From: Diplosphaera chodatii
Lineage: Eukaryota; Chlorophyta; Trebouxiophyceae; Prasiolales; Stichococcaceae
DNA: 64,000 nucleotides
Reading direction: 5' to 3'
NCBI GenBank assembly: GCA_032358165.1
Contig: JAALGY010000041.1
Coordinates: 1,550,001 to 1,614,000, forward strand
Numbering within the stretch: the stretch's first letter is position 1; each line of letters begins with the position of its first letter. Shown here piece after piece: positions 47,401 through 57,953 of this stretch. Below the pieces are notes generated by a model that saw only the letters and a program-made list of their open reading frames with translations, searched no databases and was not told the origin of the DNA. Made by a program: the position numbers and the translations under genes.

Positions 47401-49863
47401 CCTCGGGCAGCACCGCGAAGAAGCAAGTGCTCAGCTGCCGCATGAACCACCCTGAGTGGGCACTTGGGGGTTAAGCTTGACTGTATGACGGACAGGCCGC
47501 AAAGGCAAGCATGTCAGCTGACACCGATGTACAGCATGCAGTACTTCTGCCAGACCCATGCATACCTATATATGAGTGGTTCTTTGGAAATGCACGTACA
47601 AAGCGGCGCATGACGTGCGTGATGTCCTCGAGCACAACCTCGAGGCAGGGAAGCAATCGCTGGAGCTGCCCAGCAGTGATGTGAGAGTCGTCCACCCACA
47701 TGAATCTGGGCGGCGCCTGCATGTCATGATTGCCCTCGATCAGACACAATAAAAGACAGCAGCAACAACAACAACAGCAATACTAACGAAGGCAGCAAGT
47801 ATGCATGCAACCAGAGGACAGCCCGCTGGCAGGGAAAGGCACCTGCTCCAGGCGCTGGAACCGTTGATACATACGCTTCAGCGGTTGTTCCAGCTCGTAC
47901 AAGGACTTTGTTTCCGTGAACCACTGACCGACGATCTGCATCTTCTCGTTCATGACCGAGAAGATCGCCTCTTAGGCCTTGGCACCGCTTTGCAGCCGAA
48001 TGTATTTGGCTGCACGGACTGTGTGATCGCCCGCCAATGTCCTGAAGCGGCAAATGCAACAAAAATGAACTATCTAAATGGAAACCAGCACTTGACTCCA
48101 CATACTGTGCCTGCATCAGTTCTGTACATGGCGTATGATGTTTGCTCAACGCCTATGCTCACCTGGCTCCAGGACTGGACATGTGTCGTGCCATGTACAC
48201 TCGTGGCCCAGCGAATGCGGCGATGAACAGCGCAGTCAGGTAGTGGGCCGAAGGCGCGTTCTGCAGCAGCAAATCGGGATGGCCGAACGCTGGAAAGGGT
48301 TCGGGCTGCCATGTCGGCGTCCAGTGTGAGTCCACTGTTGGCTGCTGCTGTTGCTGTGCGGGTGCTGTTGTGTCGCCCACCCGCCGCCGTGCGTCCTGCT
48401 GCCGAGAGCGACGTGGGGAGCCATCTGGCACGCCGCGACCTGGCTGCTGCCGTTCTGACGGTCCACTGCCGTCTGCCTCATCACAGTTGGCTCCCTGTGA
48501 TGCACAGCTGTGCAAAGCTTGTTGGCAGCCGTACTACTTCACTCAGAAGTTGACCATTGTGTGGTGTTGCAAGGCAACTGAGTGTAACGTGCATCATGAC
48601 AGGGCTGGTGCACCGCAATATCATAGGAGAGAAGACATTGATGTGGTGTAGCAGATGCTAACCTGTGCAACAGAGTGGCTGCTGGTCAGGAACTGCAACA
48701 TCGTGCCTCGATTGGCAGGCGCAGGGCTGGCACCTTGAGCTGCAGCTGTCTCCATGCTGTTCGCTGCTGTGCTCGCACCCGGTGCAGCTGATGGCTGTGC
48801 ATTGCTGCCATGCTGGCGTTGCATGCGAAAACTGAAGTCCCCGCAGACCCGAAAGTACCTGAGCTTCCACAGAAGATGCTGATCAATATACGTATGCTGC
48901 AGCTGCCGCTGCAAGCTCGCTACTGAGACACGATCCAGCACGCCACGCTCCAGCAACTCGTACAGCGGCTCTGAAAGTGCGCCGCGATGTGTGAGGCGCA
49001 GCTCGCCAGACATACGGGCGTACTCTGGCAGCGCTGCCTGCACCGTAGGGTCGACGGCTCTGAACCGCACGTGCGGGGATCGCTGCTTGCTGCCTGCCCT
49101 GTTGGCCTTCGGCTGCGGGGCTGCTGCCTGCAGGCCTGCCGGCGCCACTGGTGTCTCTGCAGCTGCCGCCGCTCGGGCAGCTTCGTCTGCTACAGCTGCA
49201 AGTCAACACAAGCACGGCAGATCAGATCGCTCTGCAGCTGGCCGTGTGGCAGGAGACTAGCTGCCGTTGCACTGGCAGCGTGTCTTAGGCTCATGCATGC
49301 ATAGCAGCATGATGCCATGCGGACACTCGAAAGGCGCAGCCGTGCATCCAGCATGCAGCAAAGTGTTGCAACTGACCTGAGCAACCTTTACAGATGTAGT
49401 TGAAGGTGGCCAGGACCGCCATGCCATCGCGGTCGAACACCCGGCGGTACGACCAGCCGTTGTGATTCACACTGTCAGGCCGCTGACACTGCGGACAGCA
49501 GATCTTGCCGCGCAGACGGGGAAAGAAAGCGTCTGGCTTGGCCACATACAGCTTTTGACGGTGCCTGTAGACGTCCGATGGCCTTGGGATCCTGTCGCCC
49601 GAGGGATCCGGCTGCGGCGGACTGTACACGCAGCCTCCGCGCCACACCGCAGGATCTGGAAGAGTTGGAGTCCAATCTAAGCCCCGGCCTCGAGCACGAG
49701 ATGGCACTTGCGAAGCAGTCACTAATGTCACCCACGCGGGCAGATCACCGCCTTGCAACTCTGGATCGTTGAGCTCCACGTTCACCAAGTCAGGCTCTTG
49801 CTGAGTCATATTGTCAATTGCATGCCTATCCGCACGCAAAGTACGCCGTCTAAGGGTGCGCAC
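44427..49863 (-). CDS. Transposase (DUF6729-like) followed by Ulp1-like cysteine protease domain
   Basis: The N-terminal exon (49863-49385; an internal Met at MTQQEPDLVNVELNDPE is the likeliest start) carries a zinc-ribbon-like pair, KICCPQCQRP ... FNYICKGC, in a DUF6729-like context (FFPRLRG, SYRRVFDRDGMAVL). Later exons read VRFRAVDPTVQAALPEYARM and HTYIDQHLLWKLRYFRVCG. Next are FSVMNEKMQIVGQWFTETKS, FMWVDDSHITAGQLQRLLP and LEDITHVMRRFVRAF (RNase H-like core candidates). Then WIALRGCSKLEGFHKHLPG with LSGSNHSPDGAHTSI, the conserved closing motif of this transposase type. From about 45560 to 44427 a Ser/Pro linker leads to the protease: HFTAMAVDSCNKRAYLFEPR and later ESQPDSYQCGVWAIVYVAMW, giving a His ... 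Gln ... Cys order as in C48 (Ulp1) peptidases. Whether both parts form one polypeptide is not shown, because a stop separates the frames near 45577. Confidence 0.6.
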
Positions 49864-51662
49864 CTCAAGTCTGACAGGCGTTGACCGCTGAGCGCTGTGA
49901 AGAAAGAGATGCGGCGCCTCGCGGCGCGCCCTGATGCGACCTGATTGTTGCCCCCAGGCGGTTCACCCCAAAGCTAATTCTGACCTCTTTGCCTGTTGCA
50001 ATTCATTTGAGTTCAGTGACCCTACTGGCGGGACTCTGGAGCTGCTGGGCTCCCTTGGCACCGACTACTCTTCACTGCAGCCTGGCGGGGTTGCGGGTGT
50101 CTCCTGGGCTTGCGCTTGCGCTCCCAGCGCGACCCCCAACCCCGCTGACGTTTAAAAGTCTGCACTTACAGGTGACCCCAGTTCTATTCAGCCTCGTTGG
50201 TGCATCTGCGGTTGAGGTATGCCTACACTTGTATGTTGGGCCCAGGAGACCATGCATCTGCTTGCTAGGCACGCCACTCTGCTAGTGTATCACGACTTGT
50301 TTCACTGAGGTACGTTCATAGACTACCCCGCTGACTGGGAGTGCAGTGTGCCCTAGTCAGCCGGAGAAAATACCCAGGCCTACTACGCCACAGCGCAAAA
50401 CACGGCCTCTGAGCGTCCCTGTACTTAGCGTTCAACTCAGCACGGCACTCAGTGTTTCTACCACGCGTTGTTCGTAGTTAACCGTGCAGTGCCGTATCGT
50501 TCCAACGCGGTCCCCGTAATTGCCTCTGACGCTCTCAATGAGACACTGGTCAGCGCGAAGCGCAGCAACCCGACCGTATGCCATCGGAATCATGCAGCGC
50601 ATCTGCTTTGCATTGCTTAGCCGTCGTGTTGGGCGTGCGGGACGCATCGCTGCTAGCCTTTGGCGCGGAAGGCGCGGACTGCCACCGCCCGTCGGTCAGG
50701 ACTTCGACACGCTATATAGACCCACGCGGTGCTTCGCGGTTCTGGCTTGCTTCTGAAGGCGCGTGTCAATCTCTCTGCGTCACGTGCGTCCCAGCTTGCG
50801 TCCCTTGCTCGCGTGGCAGCGCATTTCTACTGTCGACCCTGAACCGTTCGGTGCCTTCACCGTTTATGTGCCCACCAGAGCCGCTGGCGACCCCGCGGCA
50901 AATTCTGCGCTCACTGATGCCTTTTCAACATCAGCTGCACACCTCTTCGCGCCTCACAAACGATCGTGGCAACACCCACCCGGCCCAGTTCTTTTATGGA
51001 CCCCCAGCATTCAAATCTGACAATCGCCTGGGGGCCCACCTACCTGCGCACTACCTCAATCAGCGCTGAGCTGTAATGAGTAATTCGTCAAGGAGTGGTC
51101 GTAGTTCACTGCCACAGCGTCTTGGCGTATATTACATCGTGCACACAGCCCGCAACAGCATAGGCATAGATGTTCTGACGTTCATCTGTTTACACTTTTG
51201 TCTCGTGGGGCGCCCAGCAGGCGTGTGGCACGATGACAGTGCAAAAGGTGCGAATACACTTCTGGATCTGGTGCGACCAGTAAGAATATCTGTGATGTAC
51301 ATGCATAGCGTTGCTGTGTAGCGCGTGACAGACCCTTGCATCAGGAAGTCACTAGGGTACCTATGCATATCGAGGATACGGCTTTTGCATGCGGCGGGGC
51401 GCACTGCCATGAAGTGTTGCGCCCTGTCAGAGTTGTTTGCAGGTTCATTTTGCGCATCATCTAAGCCCAAGCAAGAGCCTGCATGAGCCTGTTGCATCGA
51501 CAACATGCTGCAGCAAATTCCTTGTGACATATTGCACCGAAGTACCTCGGTGACAGACCTATCTACAGCCATGCAAGCTGTGAACTTGCTCATCATGCAG
51601 ACCGAGTTGTCAGCTTTGCACCTCACAATGCCGGGCTGCGGCAAGGACAAACTCGGTGACTT
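49864..51662. other. Non-coding or unresolved region upstream of the transposase
   Basis: Part of this is probably the 5' region and end of the transposon. Long open frames occur (50578-51069 plus; 51132-51650 minus), but they lack splice support and recognisable domains. A TATATAG lies near 50713. No terminal repeat was confirmed. Confidence 0.35.
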
Positions 51663-51990
51663 ATGTAGGTGGGTGTGCTAATCGTCGGCGCAGGACCCAC
51701 TGGCCTGGGTGCAGCCTCCCGGCTGAACCAGCACGGCGTCGGCAATTGGCTGCTGATAGATGAGGTGACCTGGACGCGGGGTTTGGAACCATGGCTGACA
51801 TGCCGTTCAGCAGCGCAAGGCACCGCATGCTCACACTCTGCACAATTGCCATACTGAGGGCTTGAACCACATACCTACACACAGGCTCCTGAAGCAGGAG
51901 GCCTAGCGTGCACAGACCTGACACCCGAGGGCTTCTGTTCGACATGGGGTGCATGTGGGCCGATCACGAAACGGGAAAGCTGCACAGCAC
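51663..51990 (+). pseudogene. UDP-galactopyranose mutase N-terminal fragment, frameshifted
   Basis: After an acceptor (TTATGTAG) the sequence reads VGVLIVGAGPTGLGAASRLN and WLLIDE, the FAD-binding Rossmann start typical of eukaryotic UDP-galactopyranose mutase. A GTGACC donor follows. The next exon (after ACACACAG, about 51884) reads APEAGGLACTDLTPEGF, again as expected, but a one-base loss breaks the frame before FDMG, and the expected GGH motif is damaged. No start codon exon upstream and none of the remaining 400 or so residues were found. UGM interconverts UDP-galactopyranose and UDP-galactofuranose. I read this as a decaying 5' fragment, possibly cut by transposon activity next door. A missed intron is a less likely explanation. 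Confidence 0.65.
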
Positions 51991-52485
51991 CACCTCGCAG
52001 CAAGTGAACGTGATCGCCACAGTCAACAGCAAAGTGGTGATGAATGCGTGTGCAATGACAGTGTGACTGAAGACAACGCCTGCGCGGGACGAGAAGGGCT
52101 CTGGGATGAGTCATCTTGCCAACGCAGATGCCAAGGGGTGGATAATCCGTATGGGCCTGAGTTGCGCGACATACACTTCGCAGGGCCCGCCAGGCAGCAT
52201 CGCGCATCTGTTGCTGCTCCGCGGTCTACAGAGGTGATATTATTTGTGTGAGATAAAGTGAGGGTCCGTGGACGGGATATCACCGGCACGTTGTGTTCGA
52301 AGGGAGCTGCTTGGCGTGCTGACCGGGCCCCGAAGTGAAATCTAACCAAGCCGATATCTTCATGCTGAGCTCGTCTTTCGAAATCAATCCCTAGATGTAC
52401 CTAGAGTTCCCAGTTACGCGGAGGCTGCGAGCGGCGTTCTCAGCTCATTGCTGCTGACCTCTGCTCGACGGGCTCGTGTGCAGCC
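51991..52485. other. Spacer between the UGM fragment and CFAP45
   Basis: No supported exon. It may hold further decayed UGM sequence and the CFAP45 promoter. Confidence 0.35.
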
Positions 52486-55400
52486 ATGCTGGGCCCGTCA
52501 CATGGGACCGCCTCTGCAAAGCAGCGGAGCTGCAGCCCAAAGGCCTCTCCGAGAAGGTGTGCAGCTGTTGAGAGCGTGAGAGGTTTGGTGGCCTGGCCGT
52601 GGCACCACCTGCACATCGTTGTGACCGTCGTTGGACGTCTCTGCAGGTATCGTGCGGTGACCAGCAGCAGCTATGTCGATGAGAGCCTGTTCTCAGCCAG
52701 TTTGGGTTCATCTAAGACACAGTCGAGGTTACCTCCGGCCTCCGATGGGCCTGTCCCCGCTGGCAGGCGCAGCGGTTCGAGGCAGCGATCGGCACCACCG
52801 CTGCGGCGGAATCGCCAGCAGCGTATTGCAGGCAGCAGGTCTGTTTGCAGCGCCCATGACAAGCTATGACATACGAAGTGAAAACGTGCCTCAACAGGCC
52901 ATCTGTCGAGTGACAGTTCGCGCCGTGTGTGCATGTGGCAACGGAGCGCTAACATGCTTGTCAATAAGGCAAGTGAGCGTCACCTGCAGGGCAGCTCAAG
53001 AGATCATTCTGACGGAGCAGGAGCTTGACAGGTTGTTGCACCCCGACAAGGCGGTGGCGGAGCATCAGTCGGCAGCGCGAGAGGCAGCTGACAGGGCCTT
53101 TGCTCAGCAGAACGCGGCCTTCAAGGTGCTTGTATGTATTACGGGAGGCGCTGCTCGGAGAGCTGACCAGTGAAGACGTGCATCCTGACATGCATTTCCA
53201 TCTGGTTGCACAGGCCGAGCAGCAGCGGCTGAAGCGTGAAGCAGAGTCCATGGCGACACAGACGCCAGAAGCTGCAGCTGAGGTGCACCATTTCATGTTT
53301 CCGTTCATTGCTGGCCACATATGTCAAGTCAGGAGCACAGAGGCACACGTGCGCATCATACTTTTCACGCTTATAGACCCCAGCCACTACAAAGCCCTTG
53401 TCAGCTTGACAACCAACAGTTGCAAACCTAACGCCTGGAAAATGGGGTGCAGGCGGCCGCGATGCGGGCGAGGGCGGTGGTGTTGCTGCGGGAGCAGAGG
53501 GACGAGGTCAAGCGCATGAACCAGATGACGCTGTACGCCAGATGTGCTGCCGAACGCGATGAGCAGGTGCAGGCCTAGCTTGAGGTCTCGATATGCCCGT
53601 CCTGATCAGCAGCCGCGGTGTGGAGCAATAGGCTCAATGTCGTTTGTGGCTGCTCTTTACACCTAAGTTGAGAATCTTCGTGCCTCGTCCATCATCAGGA
53701 CATGTCTGTGCCCTGCTAGTCTGCAGGTTGAAGCAAAGGCGCGGCGCAAAGAGGAAGCCCTCGCTTGCCAGAGGCAGCTGGATGCACAGATGGAAGCGGC
53801 CCGGGTCACCGCACTCCAACATCGTGAGGTCTGCGCAGCTGGGACTCCTGCTTGCATCACAAATCGTTTTACGAACCTGCCATGATATGCCTAGCCTCGA
53901 CGTGCACTGCCCAGCAGGTCTGTTCTGCCGTATGAAAAGCCAGTGTTTGTGTGACATGCAGGCACGGGAGGCAGCGGAGTCGGCAGAACGACGGCGGGGC
54001 GCCGCCGTCATCGCTGCCCAGCTGGTGGAGCGGCAGGAGGCCCGCCTGGCCGCGGAGGCAGCCCTGAAGCAGGTGCCAACCTCGCGTCTTAGATGGGGCT
54101 AACTGTGACTGGCTTACCACAACTCCGTCCATTGTGGCACAGATGATACTGATGTCCAACTGCCTGTGAGCAAGCCCCTAAGCCCTACTGCCTGGAAACT
54201 GAGCTGGCATCTGGCAAGCACAGGAGGGCGAGGCCATGAAGGCGGCGGTGCGGCAGCGCATGGTGGAGGATGCCGCTGCGGCCACGCGGCGGCGGGCGGC
54301 TGCTGCAGCCCACATGGTGCAGGTCAATGCCGCCAACGCTGCGCTGCTGGCGCGCAAGAGGGAGGCGGCGGTCGAGGAGGCGGAGGCGGACGCTGCCATC
54401 GCTGCATATGTCCGGGATCGTGAGGCCCGCGAGCAGGTGGGCACAATGCCAGAGCCCAGGGCACAAATTGAATATGCACTAAAACATTAAAGTACTCACG
54501 CAAGCCGAAATGCGTGACACAGTCGTTGACATACGTAAATGACCAAAAGCAGCTGCCGAAGGATTTTGTGTGTTCCAAGTTGACGGCCATGATTCGCACC
54601 TCACATAGATACTCAGCAAACGGATGGGGCTGTCCACATCCCGTGCAGGCAGCGGCGGCGGAGCGGGCGGCTATGGCGGAGGCGCGAGAGCTGGAGACAG
54701 TGCGGCTGCGGGCGCAGCAGGAGCGGGCCGCGGACACGCAGGCGCAGATCGACGAGCTGCGCGCCCGCCGGTGCGTCCTAAACATGCCGCGCAAGCAGAT
54801 TCCCCGCATGGGGACCCCCAGCTTGTGGCCCAACCCCTGGCTGGTGGTGTGCAGGCTCATGGCACGGCTTGCACTCGGGCCTGCTAATCATGGCTGCCTC
54901 GTGTCACCAAACTGCTTTGGTGTGGAGGACTGCAGGTGGCAGGTTGCAGCGGAGAAGGAAGAGCGAGCCAGGGCGGAGGCGGTGCGTGCCCGCAAGGCAG
55001 CCGTTCAGAGGTGGGCCCTGGGGCGGTGGTGCCACATGACGCATGCCTGATGTCACCAGACATCTTACCGTATAGTCTGTTTTTCGGAGTTTGCATGAGT
55101 TCTCAGCAGTGTGCCACCAGAAGATGTGCACGCAGAGCATGCTGCCAAGCGTGCGCAGGGCTATGGCGGCGTCTCACTGCCAGCATGTTCACTGCACACA
55201 GTGACCTTATGGCGGCGCGTGAGGCGCAGCATGCGGCCAAGGTGCAGGCCGCACACGCCAGGGAGGCGGAGGAGGCGGCGCTGGCGGCCAGGGTGCAGGC
55301 GGAGGCCCAGCGGCAGGTCGCGGCGGCACACGCCATCGTGAGTGATGTGGTTGTCACCACCCGGCTGCTGGATGCGTCCACTGGTTGCGATTGTGCTCCT

Positions 55401-55889
55401 CCGCCCGCCCAAGAATTGCAAGCAACTGTCCCCTCCTGTCCTCCGTGCCCACTCGCAGAATGAAGTGCAGATGCTGTGCACCCTGTGAATGGTGTGGTTA
55501 GCAATCAGCCTGGAGCCTGAATAAAGTACAATGCAAATCACAGGAAGCAGCAAAGGAGGCGAGCGAGGCGGCGCACCTGGCAGGCCTGCAGGCGCAGATG
55601 GCTGCCAAGCGGGCCGCCCTGGAGCGCCAGCGCACGGAGCGACTGGCCGCCGGCGCCGCCGATCGTAGCGCGCTGGTAAGCAGCCAGCAGAATGACAAGA
55701 CTGGAAGAACCCGCTGAACAACGTTTACAATGCTGCAATATTTTATGACGCATGAGCTGTGATGCCCAGGCTGCTGAACGGGAGGTTGTGGAGGCAGTGC
55801 GGCTAGAGAAGCTCAAGGGACTGGAGGCGGCGGGTGTACCGAGCAAGTATCGTGCCGAGCTGGCCAGCAAGCGGCTGGTGAACTGGTGA
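52486..55889 (+). CDS. CFAP45: CFAP45 (CCDC19/FAP45), ciliary doublet microtubule inner protein
   Basis: CFAP45 lies inside axonemal B-tubules. Exon 1 (52486-52556) gives MLGPSHGTASAKQRSC... and joins in phase (AG+G) to RYRAVTSSSYVDESLF, matching the conserved N-terminal RYR-x-KAV...VDESLF of animal CFAP45. Later exons follow the family in order: EIILTEQELDRLLHPDK; REQRDEVKRMNQMTLYARC; EEALACQRQLDAQMEAARV; ESAERRRGAAVIAAQLVER; RQRMVEDAAAATRRRAAAA; EAEADAAIAAYVRDREAREQ; MAEARELETVRLRAQQERA; KEERARAEAVRARKAA; QHAAKVQAAHAREAEEAAL; LQAQMAAKRAALERQR; and the typical end LEAAGVPSKYRAELASKRL-VNW-stop (55887-55889). The body is a continuous trichohyalin/plectin-like helix. Its presence implies the organism makes, or descends recently from ancestors making, a 9+2 cilium. 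About twelve exons; inner borders are approximate. Confidence 0.85.
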
Positions 55890-56072
55890 TGTGCCCAGTG
55901 GCGCGGAGACGCATCCATGCACAGCTTGAGGGACGTCGTGACACTGTGGTGCAAGTCAGCCATGTTACAATGTTGCTGCTGGACATACCCACAGCCGGTG
56001 CAGGAAGCCAATGCACGAGTACAGCCAAAAACACGGCCACCGTCACGGCGGCTCGGGCCAGGACAACGCTTG

Positions 56073-57353
56073 TCACGAGATGTTTGCGCCAGTGAGGCTC
56101 TCGGCAGCCACAGGCCCTGCAGACGTCATCATGATGTGCTCCCCCTGGAACACAGCCGTCTTGCTGTCGTCGGTCTTCAGCAGCGGCTGCAGCTCCTGCC
56201 ATATCTTCTTCTTGTCGATCTGCAGCCATGATTGCCGACCATGTTTAAAGATTCACAGCCAACCTGAACAGAAGTCGGCTTGCACAGTCACTTGCATATG
56301 CAGTAGCCGTTGGCATACCTTGTTGGGTGATTCCGCGTCCGGCTGTGTGCCGCCATCCGCACCAAAGTATATCCGCTCGCCAGGTTCAGCACCCTACAAG
56401 CATCCTTGGAGGGTATGGCATCCAATGGCATGGCTGCTAATAGGCTGCACTGACAGCTCCCTCCCACGACACCTGAGGAATCATACACGCAAGCACACGG
56501 AGATGCGCACGGTTGGCATATATTGTGCGAGTCACCTCAGGAGGCCGAAGTGGCTCCACAGCGTCGTGGGCGTCGTTGCTGGCGCACAGCAGCATGCCGT
56601 GCGACTTGATGCCGCGCATGTTGCGCGGCTTCAGGTTCGCCAGCACCACCACAGACCGCCCCTGCGTGCCAGCCTTCACCTTGAGCGGTCGGACTGGTCA
56701 CCGGGCTGGAGGATGCGGCCGATCGTTCATGCAGGTTGTCGTTCCATGTTGGTGGAGCCTCCAAGCTGTGAGTGGCGACAGGTTGTCAGCGGCGGCTGTC
56801 GCTGCATTCAGCGGGATGGCATCCTGTCGTCGCTGGGCAGGCCGCCATGCAGCATGGCAGCGCACGGCACCCTGCGCACCTGCATCTGCTCCAGGGGCAC
56901 GAAGTCCACCAGGCCGCTGATGATGGTGCGGGGCTCCGCCTCCCCGCAATCCACCTTCTCCACGTACAGGCTGCAACACACAATGGCGGCTGATCAGGTG
57001 TTGCCGGCGGCTGGCGCCGATCTGATGAGGTTCACGGCCGTGCTGAGCGCTGCAGATGTGGTGTGCATCGATCTGCAGTCAACTTGGTCGCGATACGGAC
57101 TGTACGCGCCTGTCTGCGTCTGGGTGCTTCTCCACCTCCACTATGCGGCCCACGCGGATGTCCAGCTGTGCTGTTGGCAGCGGGGGTGCAGCAGCTTCCT
57201 CCTCATCCGCTGGAGCACCCTCTGGGACATGCAGCGGGTAACCTGATATACAGGGAGGCTTCCAGAGATGCGTTCGAAAACGTGATCCATGATCCATCAG
57301 GGTGGGTGCATGTGGGCACACTGCAGCAGCCGCGCACCTGCGGCCTCAGGCAT
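56073..57353 (-). CDS. AIMP1: AIMP1/Arc1p-type tRNA-binding (EMAP II) protein
   Basis: This family uses an OB-fold to bind tRNA and deliver it to aminoacyl-tRNA synthetases. The first exon gives MPEAA (ATG 57353, in a frame open further upstream, so the start may lie earlier). It splices to an acidic leader ending [16 protein letters not shown]. Then comes the EMAP II domain: [29 protein letters not shown] (about 56910); [87 protein letters not shown]-stop (56073). DIRVG and [17 protein letters not shown] are the hallmark motifs. No synthetase or GST domain precedes it, so it is a stand-alone protein like the plant OB-fold AIMP1 homologue. It lies 183 bp tail-to-tail from CFAP45. Confidence 0.88.
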
Positions 57354-57953
57354 GTCAGCTGCTGAGGCCCTTGCCGATGTCAGCCTCCGTTGCAAACGCT
57401 GTATCCTGGCACTGTCATGCATGCATGGCCCGGCCACGCGACGCTGCGTTGCTGGTCGGCTGCTGATACTGGCTGTGGGCGCATGCAACTGTGAGACCGT
57501 GCGTCGCTGCTGTGTCAGCTGGCATGCTGCTTGCCGCAGCAGCGAGGGCTTGCACACGCGTATCATCATGCTGTGCGGATGATGACTGTCAAGACATGCA
57601 CAAGGTCTTCTCTGACAGAAAGCTGTGATCCAGGTAATGGTCACCAGCATCAGCAGGATCGGCACGTCATGTTACTAATGACAGCTGGGCAGCACTTTGG
57701 CAGATGGGATGGCACCTTCATGCCGAGTCTGGCAGCACATGGATCACCCATTCGGAATGGATGGGCGATGCGGCAACCCTTACATTACCATATGGGGACA
57801 AGAATGTGCATGCCTCACACTTCCAGGTCAAGATTCCACGCCAACTGATCGGTTGACGAAAGCACACCAGCCACTGCGGAGAGTCCGCCGCACGCAGTCG
57901 GCTGTATGCTGCCAGCAGCTTGATTTGGACCAGAAGTCTGGAATGCCTGGCGC
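57354..57953. other. Spacer between the AIMP1-like gene and PEX3
   Basis: This holds the AIMP1 5' region and the PEX3 3' flank (both minus strand). The upstream extension of the AIMP1 frame (MHDSARIQRLQRRLTSARAS) could be an N-terminal part, but it lacks homology that I can see. Confidence 0.35.

Larger units (their letters stand above)
42198..49863 (-). mobile_element. DNA transposon with DUF6729-like transposase and Ulp1-type protease
   Basis: A block of about 7.7 kb of minus-strand exons looks unlike its neighbours. It combines a zinc-ribbon N-terminal domain, transposase-like segments, a C48/Ulp1-like cysteine protease domain and a small Cys/His zinc motif, a combination known in large eukaryotic DNA transposons of algae and fungi. 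The ends were not located: terminal inverted repeats and target-site duplications could not be identified by eye, so the limits given are those of the coding parts only. Confidence 0.65.

Noticed and set aside
42198..49863. LTR retrotransposon
   Set aside because: No reverse transcriptase, protease-RT-integrase order or long terminal repeats were seen; transposase and Ulp1 motifs point to a DNA transposon.
50578..51069. 163-residue open frame on the plus strand
   Set aside because: Composition looks random, with no splice partner and no motif; it is probably transposon flank or intergenic.
51132..51650. 172-residue open frame on the minus strand
   Set aside because: Rich in Met/Cys/Ser without domain character; not supported by splice signals or homology that I can see.
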